DNA from: Gnetum montanum
Taxonomy: Eukaryota > Streptophyta > Gnetopsida > Gnetales > Gnetaceae
Assembly: GCA_015680685.1 (NCBI GenBank)
Contig: MNCI01027046.1
Coordinates: forward strand, 318,127-344,035
Direction of reading: 5' to 3'
DNA: 25,909 nt
The notes beneath the pieces were generated by a model. That model had not been told where the DNA came from and did no database searches. It saw nothing but the letters and a program-made list of their open reading frames with translations. Below, in pieces: positions 9,178 to 18,864 of the stretch. A program made the position numbers and the translations under genes. Position 1 is the stretch's first letter; each line of letters starts with the position of its first letter.

Positions 9178-9334
9178 TCTAAGTAGGTAGTATATGTTTT
9201 TGACTATGTCTTTGGGTAGAAAGTACAATATTGTAACTGTGACTTTGAGTAAGAAGCACAGGATTATAACTGTGTCTTCAGGTATGAAGCACAAGATTTA
9301 AACTATGACTTTGAGTAAAGAGCATGTGATAATG
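9178..9334 (+). repeat. 33-bp repeat array of element B, right part
   Basis: The rest of unit 2 is at 9178-9205, full units are at 9206-9238, 9239-9271 and 9272-9304, and shorter degenerate units run from 9305. In the plus frame each gives 11 residues: MSLGRKYNIVT, VTLSKKHRIIT, VSSGMKHKI*T, MTLSKEHVI, MASGRKISLE. TLSK and SxGRK types tend to alternate, hinting at a 66-bp higher-order unit. I do not recognise the peptide. Confidence 0.8.
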
Positions 9335-9718
9335 GCTTCGGGTAGGAAGATAAGTTTGGAGATGGAGGAATGAGTGCCTTTGGAAGACTACACATTTTTA
9401 TCACTACAAAGTGTAAAAAGATTGTTCATATTTTAAATGAGTATTGCTCCAAGTGAAAAGATCAATATTTGTTACATGAAAGAGAATAAACCTTTTCTTC
9501 CTTGACATAGGTTGCATGAGCATCTATAAGGCTCAATTGGATATCAAGTTAAGTTCAATATTTATGCTTTATAATGGATTACCCTAGCCATCAAACTTTC
9601 TTGTATACAACTATCAAATGGATTTTGAGTTGTTCAATACCCTTGATATTCAATGTGTTCTTAACATTTGAAGGTGTGTATGAACAAACACTTAAGCTCC
9701 AAGGACATCACATCTTTC
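9335..9718 (+). other. 3' end of element B before the PPT, no recognised domain
   Basis: Short broken frames on plus (for example VPLEDYTFLSLQSVKRLF near 9378-9433). No domain is recognised. The 62-codon open frame 9574-9762 runs through the PPT into the LTR and is not taken as a gene. Confidence 0.4.
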
Positions 9719-9731
9719 AAGTGGGGGAAAG
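9719..9731 (+). other. Polypurine tract of element B
   Basis: AAGTGGGGGAAAG lies directly before TGTAGGAAAAC, the start of the presumed 3' LTR. A G-rich purine run touching a TG terminus is the normal priming site for plus-strand DNA synthesis in LTR retrotransposons. Confidence 0.7.
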
Positions 9732-10030
9732 TGTAGGAAAACATGTCTTGTTGATGGATTGAAGGTTATTTTCCTTCAAAATTTAAGTTGTAGCAATGTG
9801 AAGATCATCATAAGTTCCATGCTATTATAGCCATCACCAAATAACTACATGACCCTGATTCCTTTGTAAACCTCATCACAAGAATATGTAGGCTTGTTAG
9901 GAAGGCTTCTTCTCTCTAGTTCAGGGCATCATCCTTCTCTTTTTCTCATTGAGCTAGGTAATGCTTCAATGTTGAAGTGTGTGCTAAGTATAGGATCATT
10001 TATACATAACCATGTAGTGTTGATTATTCA
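9732..10030 (+). mobile_element. 3' LTR of element B (about 299 bp)
   Basis: It starts TGTAGG right after the PPT. The end is placed at ..GTGTTGATTATTCA (10030) because this resembles the 16 bases in front of the PBS at 1278 and because the LINE ORF1 reading starts just after. An alternative end at ..TTGGATTCTAACA (10052) cannot be excluded. No full second copy is present in the window. Confidence 0.55.
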
Positions 10031-10740
10031 TAAATAAACATTGGATTCTAACATCCATTTGAATAGTATTCAAAAGTTCCATATTTTATCAAGTTATTTA
10101 ATATTTTATAGATTTTTTAGAAAGCTTAGCAACAAGTTATTAGTATTCTCAGTTACATTAAGCATATGGAATCTATATCCATATTATTTGATTCTTGTAG
10201 ACATTTTTGTTGAAATAAATCTTCTTAATCATAAAAATAAATTAGTATTGCAAGTAGGCATGAATAATTACATTCAATTAATTACATGTTACAATATTCC
10301 TAATTATTATAACTTTTTTTATTATGAAGGATATTTATTTAATGTTTATAATTTTCTACTCAAGAAAAAATATCTGATGAAAATTAAAAAATGAGTTGAA
10401 GTTGCTTAGGAAAAGAAAAAAACATGTTGAATTTGAAAATAAGAAAAAATTGTATGAAGCTAAAGATACAAAAAGTCAAGTTATTGTCAATGATAAGAAT
10501 GATCAAATAATAATAAAGATACTAAAGAAGACATAAGCTTCTATAATATTTTTTATACTATAGGAAGTATTGATTAGTCCAAATAATTAACTCATAAGGA
10601 AAAATTATCTTCATCTAATAATAATACCATTAACTCAGAAAATAAAACTTATGTTAATAAGTGGGTTACAACTAGTGGTAAAGAATCTCAACATAAGGTC
10701 AATTGTGATGGATAGTATGTGCTATCATTTCAAATTAAAT
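10031..10740 (+). pseudogene. LINE ORF1-like remnant (DUF4283 plus decayed zinc knuckle)
   Basis: An open frame 10041-10394 (117 codons) has the DUF4283-to-zinc-knuckle layout of plant L1-type ORF1 proteins. Residues about 45-62 (PYYLILVDIFVEINLL) match the conserved ARICVEIDL-like strand. Further on, TCYNIPNYYNFFYYEGYLFNVYNF fits the YE.IP..C..C...GH....C knuckle with Cys and His now read as Tyr, explained by G-to-A and C-to-T changes (TGT to TAT, CAT to TAT). A Lys-rich tail (10395-10510) and broken frames follow. ORF1 binds LINE RNA; this one has lost its ligands. The orientation is opposite to the ORF2 at 11520-14930, so it comes from another copy or an inversion. The frame lacks the ORF1 N terminus, probably removed by the B insertion. 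Confidence 0.6.
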
Positions 10741-11519
10741 CTTTTTTCCTACAAAACCTGGTATTTCACCAAAGTTTTCTATTGCTACTTCAAATCATAC
10801 TACTATTTTAAGTTTAATCACAAATGTTGAAAATGATGTAAATGCTTTTTCAATTATTATTCATTTTTTTGAGGTACAACACCCTTCAAACCCCAAAAAT
10901 GATGTAAATGTTGTTAGAACTAGGACCATCATTCATATTAACAATTATTATAAATGTCACCAAAACACCTCTAATAATCATATAAGCGATGAAGCCATAA
11001 GGACATGTGTACTTAAATACCATAGAGAACACTAATGTACTTGTAAGCCATAATATTCCTTACTACAACTAGAAAAAGACTCTTAACACATATATGAATC
11101 TCCAAGCATATCACAAGACTTGGTAGGTATGAGACCTCAAAAAAATGAATAATGATATTAACAAAAGTTAGAGTACATCAAATCATTTAGGAGATGGTCT
11201 AAAGAAAAAGCCCAATGGTTTTGAGGATGCCTTTTCAGGTTTTCATCCTTACAACCAATCCTGAAAAACCTCCTCTATCGAGTAGGAAAAGGATTAGGCC
11301 TTGTCCTTATTTAGAAGCACCCTCATAGGTTTTTACTTTTTAATAAAGGATTTATTGTGAATAGAAGGAGAAAACTCTCTATAATGAAAAAAGAATAAAT
11401 CAATTAAAGATAAAGAACATATAACAACAAAAGTTGAAAGCTTTCAATTCTTGAACCTCCAAAACAAAAGGAAGATAATATTGTAGAAAATAAATTAATT
11501 ATTTAGTTTTCACAAGAAG
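10741..11519. other. No gene seen
   Basis: AT-rich sequence with short broken frames on plus. NRRRKLSIMKKE near 11359-11395 could belong to a decayed ORF1 C terminus. No endonuclease or RT motif is found on plus, so no complete LINE follows the ORF1 piece. Confidence 0.5.
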
Positions 11520-14500
11520 CCTTTTTGCTAAAAGTTGTAGCTAAAAAGAAACATCTTTGATAATTTGGTATTTAACACATGAAGAGAGGTCATAGTTATG
11601 CTCTTACTGCTAGAGGATAACTGCACAGCAAAGCTTCCAAATAAAGTAGAGAACAAGTGGTTGAAGATAATTTCAATTGCAAATAAATTAAGTAGACAAA
11701 GCAAGCTAATCACTAAGAATGACTTCATTAATGCTTGGTTGAAAGTTGTTACAAATTCTAAATGTCCATTTGCAAGCATGCTAAGTAATAGGACACTTGG
11801 AAAAAATATAAGAAAGTGAGTCTTCACTTGTACAAAGAGGACATTGAGAAGAAAAAATTCCAATATGTTTAAGATGGGTGTTGATAGGAAGACCTTGATG
11901 AATGAGACATAAAAAATATGAATTTTAGGAAATGTAGGAGCTCTCTACATATATTTTCTTTTCCTTATCCAAAAATATGATGATAATTGTATTTTCCATG
12001 CCTTATTGAATTTATTATAAATAAAATCATTATTTGTAATAATCTCATAAGTAATTGTCAAATTAAAAGGAAAAACATATAAAAAGCTTGATGCAAATTA
12101 CTATCAACTTTAAATAAATTTTCAAAATTTCTTTTTCTCTTTTTATTCAAACTATAGATGTTAGATGCTTCATTCTAAGTAATCCAACTATCATACATAT
12201 GCAAACAAGAAACTACAATTATACCAGATCTGCTCCAAGTGGTACATAATCTAAATACATTAGTATTCCAAGTCCTTCATGAAAAGGAAGCCACCAAGGA
12301 CTAATTTGCTTAAGCATATCTTCTAAAAATATAACTCCACCAATGCTAGTTCCAAGATCAAATACGAAAGGAGGAGGATTAGCATTAGGTTGTCAATAGA
12401 CTTAAAAAAACCTTGCCAAATCTCATGGATAAGTTCTTTTTTAGATATTGCAAATTTAAGGACATTCCTCAAATATGAAAAATGTTGTAAATAAATAAGA
12501 ATCTAGCTCTTCATAGAGGAAAATAACAAAAAAGAACTCATGTAGCCAATCCCATTTTATCAAAACAAGGTTAGGATGATGATGACTGAAACTATAATAT
12601 GATTGTAATTTCAATATTTACTAAGCTTGCATAATGTCTTCCAAATTTGTTTAAGAATTGGAGAACTAGAAATAGAAATAGTCTAAGGAAAAAGAANTGT
12701 TAATTGATTCAAGAACAAGATAACATGCACTAATTATCCACTTTAGCTATAAGAGTATTGATATGTTGCAGAGAATTGTTGATCATAAAAAAAATCATCT
12801 GCAAAGTGTATGCTTAAAAATTGTATACCTTGATCATCAATTAAAATTCCCTTGATGAAATTCCTTTGTAGATCATAATGCAGATTATGTGAAAGAAAAT
12901 CTAAAATAATATTAATAGGATGAGGAGCTAGAGTATAACCTTGACAAACTAATTATTAATGAGAAATGGAGAAATTTAATCCAAAATAGTAGCAACTTAA
13001 GTATTACTATTGATAAGTAGGGTACCAACAAGTTGCATAAAATAATCACTAAGTCCTTATCTATATAGACAGGAAATAATGAAATTTCATTGAATCCTAT
13101 CATAAGCTTTGACATAGTATAACTTAATAAAATCAATGTCTACGTTACTAGCAGAAGCCCACTATATTTTTGTCTAAGTTGCAATAACATTATTTAAGAT
13201 ATGTCTACATTTAACAAAACAAGTTTGCTAAGGTTTGATAATGTCTTTAATAACGTTCAAAATATGATAAGTTATGCATTTAGCTAAAATTTTATAAGTA
13301 TCATTAAGAAGAGTAGTAGGCATCCAATTACCAATATGTTAAAGATATCCATTCTTAGAAAGAAGACACATCACACATTTCTTAATATTTTTACCAAAAG
13401 AAACTTTTTAATGGCTTCCTAGAAAACATGAAAGAGATCATCTCCAACAATGTCCCAATGCTTCTTAAAAAATATAATAGGAAAACCATCAAGACTTAGA
13501 GCTTTATCATCTACTAAACTAAAGACTGTTGCTTTGATTTCTTTCACTGTAATTTCTACTTCAAGAATGCTTTGATATGATTTTGTTATAACATAAGAAA
13601 CATTCATACTAGAAGCCTAGAAGGATTCCTTGCTAAAACCTTCAAAAGAAAAAATAGAATAAACATGAATTACTTAAAACTATTAAAAGTCTTAAGATCT
13701 TTAATGATAAAATTGTTTATATAAAGTAATTCTAATTTAGGTACTTGACCTTTTTCTTTTAGGAATTTAAAAAAATTTACTTGTAAGGTTTATCTTTAAT
13801 TTTAGACAACCCATGTAACTTTTAGTGAGAGCATTTTTAGTTTCTAAAGTATCCCAACATTGTTTAGCACAATGAACATTAGCCAAGGCTTTTAGAGTTT
13901 CAAAATTAAATGAATTCTAGTAAAAAAAAATTTGCATTTACTTTATATATTCTATAAGATCTTTTTGAACTTGACACTTATGCTTAGCAAATTGCTTTCC
14001 AAACAATCTAGCATATTTTTTGACTCAACAAGTACTTCATTGCCACCAATCAATCCAACCAATATCACCAATAGGCTTTTCTTCTACATTCTATAAAGAC
14101 TTCAAATTATTTTTCCCACTGATTCCTATGAACATATTAACATTCATACAAGAAAGCCCATGTTTTAGAAATGATGAAGAATTAATACCAAAGAGAAAAA
14201 TGTTAATATGAAAATGATCTGACAAAGTAGAATTTATATGCACTTCTACTTTCTTTTCAAGCTTCCAAAAGAAAACATTAGAGATGTAAAATCTATCAAG
14301 TTGACAATAAATTCTATCAATTCCTTATTGATAATTATACCAACTATAATGCTTCTCATTCAAATGAGATGAGAATAAAGAGCTATCATTACAAATAAAA
14401 TGTTTCTCTTTAAAATTGCATTAATTTTATTTTTCTTAGGAAGATATATTAGGAGGAAGACCAAAGATTTTATCTAAATGGCTTTTAACCATATTGAAAT

Positions 14501-14930
14501 CACCTCCAATAATCCAAGAAAATTTAGGTAGAGATAGAAGCTATTTTTAAACCTCTAATTGATCTTTTGAATTATTAGGAGCATTAATATTATAGAGTAC
14601 AAAGTCACATTTTTCACTATGACAAACAATTCAAATAACTCTTTCAATGTTATCAAATCCAGAATTCAAAACTTTTCTAGCCCAATTTTTCTTAACAAGA
14701 ATAGCAACACCTCATTTATTAACTTCATGAGCATTAGGAAAAGTAATGGAAGTTTCTAAAATACATTTATGAAGAAAACTAATCTCATAAGTTGAAATCT
14801 CAATTTATTATAGGAAAGGAAAATGTGGGGATGAATGTTGGTTTGAAACATGCTTCCTCATAATCCTTGCTCAACACTTATCAAAAAGGCCTAAAAAATT
14901 CCATAATAAAACTAACATTCAGATGTGGGG
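11520..14930 (-). pseudogene. LINE (plant L1-type) ORF2 remnant: endonuclease, reverse transcriptase, zf-RVT
   Basis: Motifs lie in the right order on minus. The endonuclease begins near 14925 (WNFLGLFDK), then GVAILVKKNW (about 14710-14680), YNINAPN (about 14600), WIIGGDFNMV at about 14515-14485, a Y.WYN...DRI...LDRFYISN stretch near 14350-14290, and SDH at 14222-14214. RT follows: ITVKEIKATVFSL...LDGFPIIFFKKHWDIVGDDL in the open frame 13607-13419, VKAYDRIQ near 13100, QGYTLAP near 12940, and FADD (the YADD catalytic motif) at 12805-12794. The C-terminal zf-RVT domain holds CPLC at 11843-11832. Spacing is close to full length. ORF2 nicks target DNA and reverse-transcribes LINE RNA. Frameshifts, stops and one N (12697) show it is dead. 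No clear poly(A) tail is visible. Confidence 0.9.
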
Positions 14931-16624
14931 GATGAGGCCCCCATCATGAATTTTTCAAGCTCAAAATTTGCTTCACAATCTATATCATTAATAATTGAAA
15001 AGGTATTACCTGATAAAAAATATTTGGAATAGTAGTTGAAGTAGAAAAATAATGAGATACCTTTGGTGTTTTTCAATTGAAAGTAGTAGTTATGGATCTT
15101 TTCTTCTTATGTTGCATTGAGTAAAATCCATTCACATTAGTATTTTCATTGCTAGTCCCTATTGAAAATTTCTTTTTTTAAAAGAGAAATTCTCTTTAGA
15201 TATCAAGAGTTTACTGGCACCTTTAAAATTAAAAGGATTAGTATAAGGTTGAGAACTTGTTAAAGGATCTTTCATGTTTTCTCACCATCCAAGATTTTCA
15301 ACTTGGTTAATATTTATTTGCTAATGTCCAATTGTTTATCTAAAGTACTTTTAGTGATTTTAAGATTTTTTTCATGGAGAGAACATAAAGGAAGTTGGTT
15401 AGTTTGTTTTAAAGGATCCTTGAGGTGTAACATAATCCTTCGCTATCTACAATAGTGAAGTTGATGTCATGTTGGTCTTTAAATAATGATACATAGAGGA
15501 GAAAAGAGTAGAAGACTTTGGGCTTGTGACCCTAGCATGCAATAGAAATCAAGATGGTATTTTGGCTAACCTTGGTACCAAATTTAAGAAATAATAAATA
15601 AGTTCTATATGCACATTTACTTGGTTTTGGATTTGGATTTGGATAAAATCTCTTTGGGTACAAAAAGTACACATCTTAACTTCGATTGACACAAAGAGTT
15701 GGTGATATGCTTCTACAAATTTTGGGTTGGGTGATGGTGAAATTTCCTTTAGATACCTTAGTCATTCAATATTATTTATTTTATGTTTTACTTATTAGTA
15801 TTTAATGTTTATTTATTTGGCAATTTGATACTAACTCTTTAGATGTATAAACCCATATGCATGGTTTTCCAGCTACCTAGTACTTAGTTTCAAAACCCTT
15901 AAGAGAGTAATTGTAGTTTATTTTCCTTAGTATGTGGACTAACTTTCCGCTTTGTTTTTACCTCTTAGGTGTATATGTGTTAACTTTGAGGAGTAGTTGG
16001 AGGTGTAGGAGTTAAATTAGCATTTTATTTAAGTTAACCAATTGTTGTACTTTATAAGGCTATAATATTTAGCCAATGCTTGTACTTTGTAAATTTATAT
16101 CGTTTTATTGGTATTGTGGACTTGGTACTTGCCTATATTTGGTGTAGGTGTAACTCTACTTTACTATTTATTTAAATTGGTAATGTTAATTTTAGATTTA
16201 TGCTTAGATAAAAGTTTGTACCATTAGTGGTCTAATGCCTTGGTTATATTTTTGAATATGTATTGGTTTATTCTACTGTGATACTTTTACATGAATATTT
16301 TCTATGTTGTCTTAGACATTAGGATTTTGAATTGTTATTAGTGAACAAGTTGGGCTTTGTATGCAATGAACTATCATCATTGCTTTTCAAATATTTATCT
16401 TTATGCTTTTGTTATTTTTTTTTTAATTTTTTTTGTATTTTACATCCCTATGCATTTGTTTTATTTTGGATTCCTACTACTTGTCTACATAGTTTTTTTG
16501 GCACCATTTGATTTTTATTATGTTGTGCTACTTTGTTAGCCTAAGCTTAGGTTAGCTAGGTGTTACATCTCCAATTTCTTATCAAGTCTTGGACTCAATA
16601 GCTTCTATGGTAGACTTGTACTAG
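14931..16624. other. No gene seen; AT-rich, T-rich on plus
   Basis: On minus, 14931-15540 would be the 5' side of the LINE (the ORF1 tail or linker), but I see no ORF1 motif. From about 15770 the plus strand is T-rich and has LTR-like features, such as TATAAGGCTATAATATTTAGCC at 16053 onward in shortened form, but no matching ends. The hydrophobic 60-codon frame 16357-16539 follows from T-richness. Confidence 0.5.
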
Positions 16625-16925
16625 TAGCTCTAGTTGACTTCAAACTTAAGCATGTCATTCACTTGCAAATGCATGCACCCAACCAAATACAATTCTCCAT
16701 TCTTTAAAATTTTAACAAACCAAAACCAAACAAGGTATAAGATTAGCAAATAATCTCCCTCTTTTAGGGATGTCCATATCTTGAAGAATGGACAAGTAAG
16801 TAAAACATGAATCAATAGCAAATAATATACTCAAATATATTTGCCTATTTTTCTCTTCTTCTTTTTGGACAAATACTAAAAAGAGATGAAGACAGTTAGC
16901 CTTGTGAACATCCATAGGAATTAAT
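16625..16925 (-). pseudogene. Unrecognised broken reading frame
   Basis: Two overlapping minus-strand frames (16915-16712 and 16821-16630) look like one coding stretch split by a frameshift. The first reads MDVHKANCLHLFLVFVQKEE.. and continues to an LQDMDIPKRGRLF segment; the second continues as FVKILKNGELYLVGCMHLQV. Composition is less T-biased than its surroundings and residues look protein-like, with several Cys, Lys and acidic residues. I do not recognise the family; a retroelement or host gene fragment are both possible. Confidence 0.3.
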
Positions 16926-17334
16926 ATGATTCTATGATCTTCCTACAAACACAATATTAGATGGATGTGTCCTTTCCCTAAAGTTGTGCTCCATTAGCAA
17001 AAGGTATTTTAAAAATGAAGATATGCTTTTCTTTGATACATGCTCCTTTTAATTGATATTGTGGATGAGAGCTTCTAAGTAGAAATATACAATACGAGCT
17101 CTTTGAGATTGTTTTTGAGAAATCAATTACAAGCAATAATGATTATTTAAAAGATAATAAAAATTTAAACAACATGAAATCTTATGATATATCTAGAGGC
17201 TCTCACATATCATAAAAGAGAAGGAAAAAATATCTTGAAAAATAACAAAGATGAGAAAAGATAATAACAACAAACTAAAAAGACCAACAAAAAAACCCTA
17301 ATCCTACTATAGACAAATTAGAGAAGAACACACC
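16926..17334. other. No gene seen
   Basis: AT-rich sequence between the unrecognised frame and the copia fragment. On minus it would be the 3' side of the copia element, but no LTR end or PPT is evident. Confidence 0.45.
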
Positions 17335-17813
17335 TCAACTTAGCCTTGATGGTAGATAAGACAATAGTGATTTATTTCTTGTTACTTAATGTCACAATGC
17401 AATATCTAAGAAGGTAACAAGTATGTGCTAGTTAACTTTTTGTCAACTTTGCAACCTACATAGTCTACATCACAATATTCAAAAATATCAAGAATGAAAC
17501 TTAGAATACCAGAGATGCCAATGTGTAGTACCTCTCAAAGAGTGAAAATTTCTTTTAATTTCACAAACATATGGCTCTTTAGGTTTTGAATGAAAAATGA
17601 ATAAAAATCCCTTCCCTTAACATGATGTTTGATTTACAAGCAATTAAATATAATAGACTACCAATTATACCTTAATACATTTTTTTTCATTCACACTTTT
17701 ATCTTTAAGGTCTCCGTTGAGCTTTGTTCTATGAGCCATGGGTGTAGAGTTAACTTTGACATTTTCAAGCATATATTCTGCCAAGAGTTTTTCATTTTTT
17801 TTATCATACTTAT
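17335..17813 (-). pseudogene. Ty1/copia RT-RNase H fragment
   Basis: On minus the fragment begins at the C insertion (KYDKK...LAEYMLENVKVNSTPMAH; TPMA at 17745-17734), matching the copia RT C-terminal pattern KY...LL..F.ME....V.TPM. Then come I/LGSLLYLIA (about 17655-17625), PKEPYVCEIKRNFHSLRGTT near 17575-17520, DVDYVGCKVDKK near 17472-17435 (RNase H D-A-D-Y-A-G-C..DRKSTSG) and a worn ALSTAEAE-like LSTIKA near 17350. The frame shifts several times. It is the 3' part of a copia pol whose upstream part was cut off by element C. The plus-strand open frame 17629-17922 is its antisense shadow and is not a gene. Confidence 0.85.
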
Positions 17814-18716
17814 TGATAAAACCTGTTGTAATAGGCCACTATATCCTATCTACAATATCGAATCTATGATATCATATCTACAACATCATAGCCCTACATA
17901 TGCCATCATTGATGCAATGTAGAGGATCCTAGTCATCCCTATAAACACCAACACTTGGTCTTGTCAATGGAAGAACATTCATTCCACCCTTAGCAAAACT
18001 CTTGCAATTTGTTTTTATAACTTAGACTTAGCGATAGAGTGAATGCCCACAATGTGGTATTAAATAGTTGTACAAAATCTTTGTTCAAGGGGATTGTACT
18101 TGATACAATTTATGGATGAAAATAAAGATCGAGATTGTTTCTCACCATTGTAGCATTGCACTTAGTTTCTTTACTTTTACTTAGTCATTTTACTTACTTA
18201 GTTTAATTTCCAATTCTTTAATATGTTTACATTAGTTTAGTTCTTTATATTTCTTAAGTACTTTACTTTTCTCATGTTCATTAGTAAGGTGGAATGAGTA
18301 CAACTGGTTTTGAGCATTAAGTGTAATCATTTGGTAACCCAGTAGTTTCTTCACTTGATTCGCTCAGTACTAAACTCACTTGGTAATCCTAGTAATGGCC
18401 AAAAATAAATGTTCATTGCCATAGCATAGAATAGATTTATATTTCTGTTATCATTTAGATTTATATTTTACTCTCATCCTTTCATCATGAATACACTTAA
18501 GAGTAATATGAGCCAACAACATCATAATATTATATACCTCGTTGAGACTTAAACCATACAACTTAGACTTCACTAACTCAAAGTGAGAAGACAATGATCA
18601 TGAACCAACTATCAACCACTAGCATACTTACATTCTCCATCCATGGATTATGATCTAATCATGTGTAAATGCTTATAACTTGTATGCTAAAGTATTGGAA
18701 TACCTAACTGCTCACA
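17814..18716 (+). mobile_element. 5' LTR of element C (about 903 bp)
   Basis: It begins TGATAAAACCTGTTGTAATAGG, aligning with TGATGAATCACG...TAGGCC of element A. Worn GATATC motifs follow at 17850-17880 and a TATA box at 17938. Next come GTACAAAATCTTTGTTCAAG, AATAAAGATCGAGATTG and two CTTGGTAA-type motifs near 18333 and 18382. The end GGAATACCTAACTGCTCACA corresponds to GG-TACCTAGTCGCTCATCA. It is more diverged than the two LTRs of A are from each other. Confidence 0.85.
17938..17947 (+). promoter_or_regulatory. TATA box in the 5' LTR of C
   Basis: CCTATAAACA followed by CCAACACTTGG aligns with CCTATAAATACAACATTCGG in element A. It is the probable former core promoter, with one T-to-C change in the box. 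Confidence 0.6.
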
Positions 18717-18717
18717 T

Positions 18718-18735
18718 TGATGTCGCTACTAGGGA
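18718..18735 (+). other. Decayed Asp-tRNA primer binding site of element C
   Basis: TGATGTCGCTACTAGGGA against TGGCGCCGTTGCCGGGGA gives 11 of 18 matches, and all seven mismatches are transitions. It starts one base after the LTR end, and the following 40 bases still align with those downstream of the PBS in element A. Confidence 0.7.
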
Positions 18736-18826
18736 TGTGGCAATGTTTTCTTAGTAGTTGATTTTATAGAGTTCATTGTATTAAGAATTACAAATTTTAT
18801 CATTTGCACTTGAATCAATTCTTTTA

Positions 18827-18842
18827 ACACACACACACACAC
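18827..18842. repeat. Short (AC)n microsatellite
   Basis: About eight AC dinucleotides in a row, in the leader between the PBS and gag of element C. Confidence 0.9.
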
Positions 18843-18864
18843 TTAAGAGCATCAAAAAAATAAT

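Larger units (their letters stand above)
1262..10030 (+). mobile_element. Element B: Ty3/gypsy-like LTR retrotransposon remnant, split by element A
   Basis: Order on plus: 16 bases of 5' LTR end (1262-1277), initiator-Met-type PBS (1278), gag remnant (1355-2700), a lysine-rich stretch and 33-bp repeats, then, after the A insertion (3160-9177 including one target duplication), the rest of the repeats, a PPT (9719-9731) and a 3' LTR (9732-10030). The residual 5' LTR end ATAGTGTTATTATAC resembles the 3' LTR end GTAGTGTTGATTATTCA, which ties the two ends together. Without A, the internal part is only about 2.4 kb, and no protease, RT or integrase motif is seen. B therefore looks non-autonomous or internally deleted. 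Superfamily assignment rests on the gag form and is moderate. Confidence 0.6.

Noticed and set aside
10031-10052. Alternative 3' LTR end of B at ..TTGGATTCTAACA
   Set aside because: CTAACA would pair loosely with TGTAGG, but the residual 5' LTR end before the PBS resembles the sequence ending at 10030 better. Kept as a minor alternative.
16357-16539. Hydrophobic 60-codon plus-strand frame, possible membrane protein
   Set aside because: T-rich sequence makes Phe, Leu, Ile and Tyr codons by composition alone; there is no start context or family match.
17629-17922. Plus-strand open frame of 97 codons
   Set aside because: It is antisense to the copia RT fragment and runs into the LTR of element C.
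18827-18842. (AC)n as a finding
   Set aside because: A short, common microsatellite with no special position.
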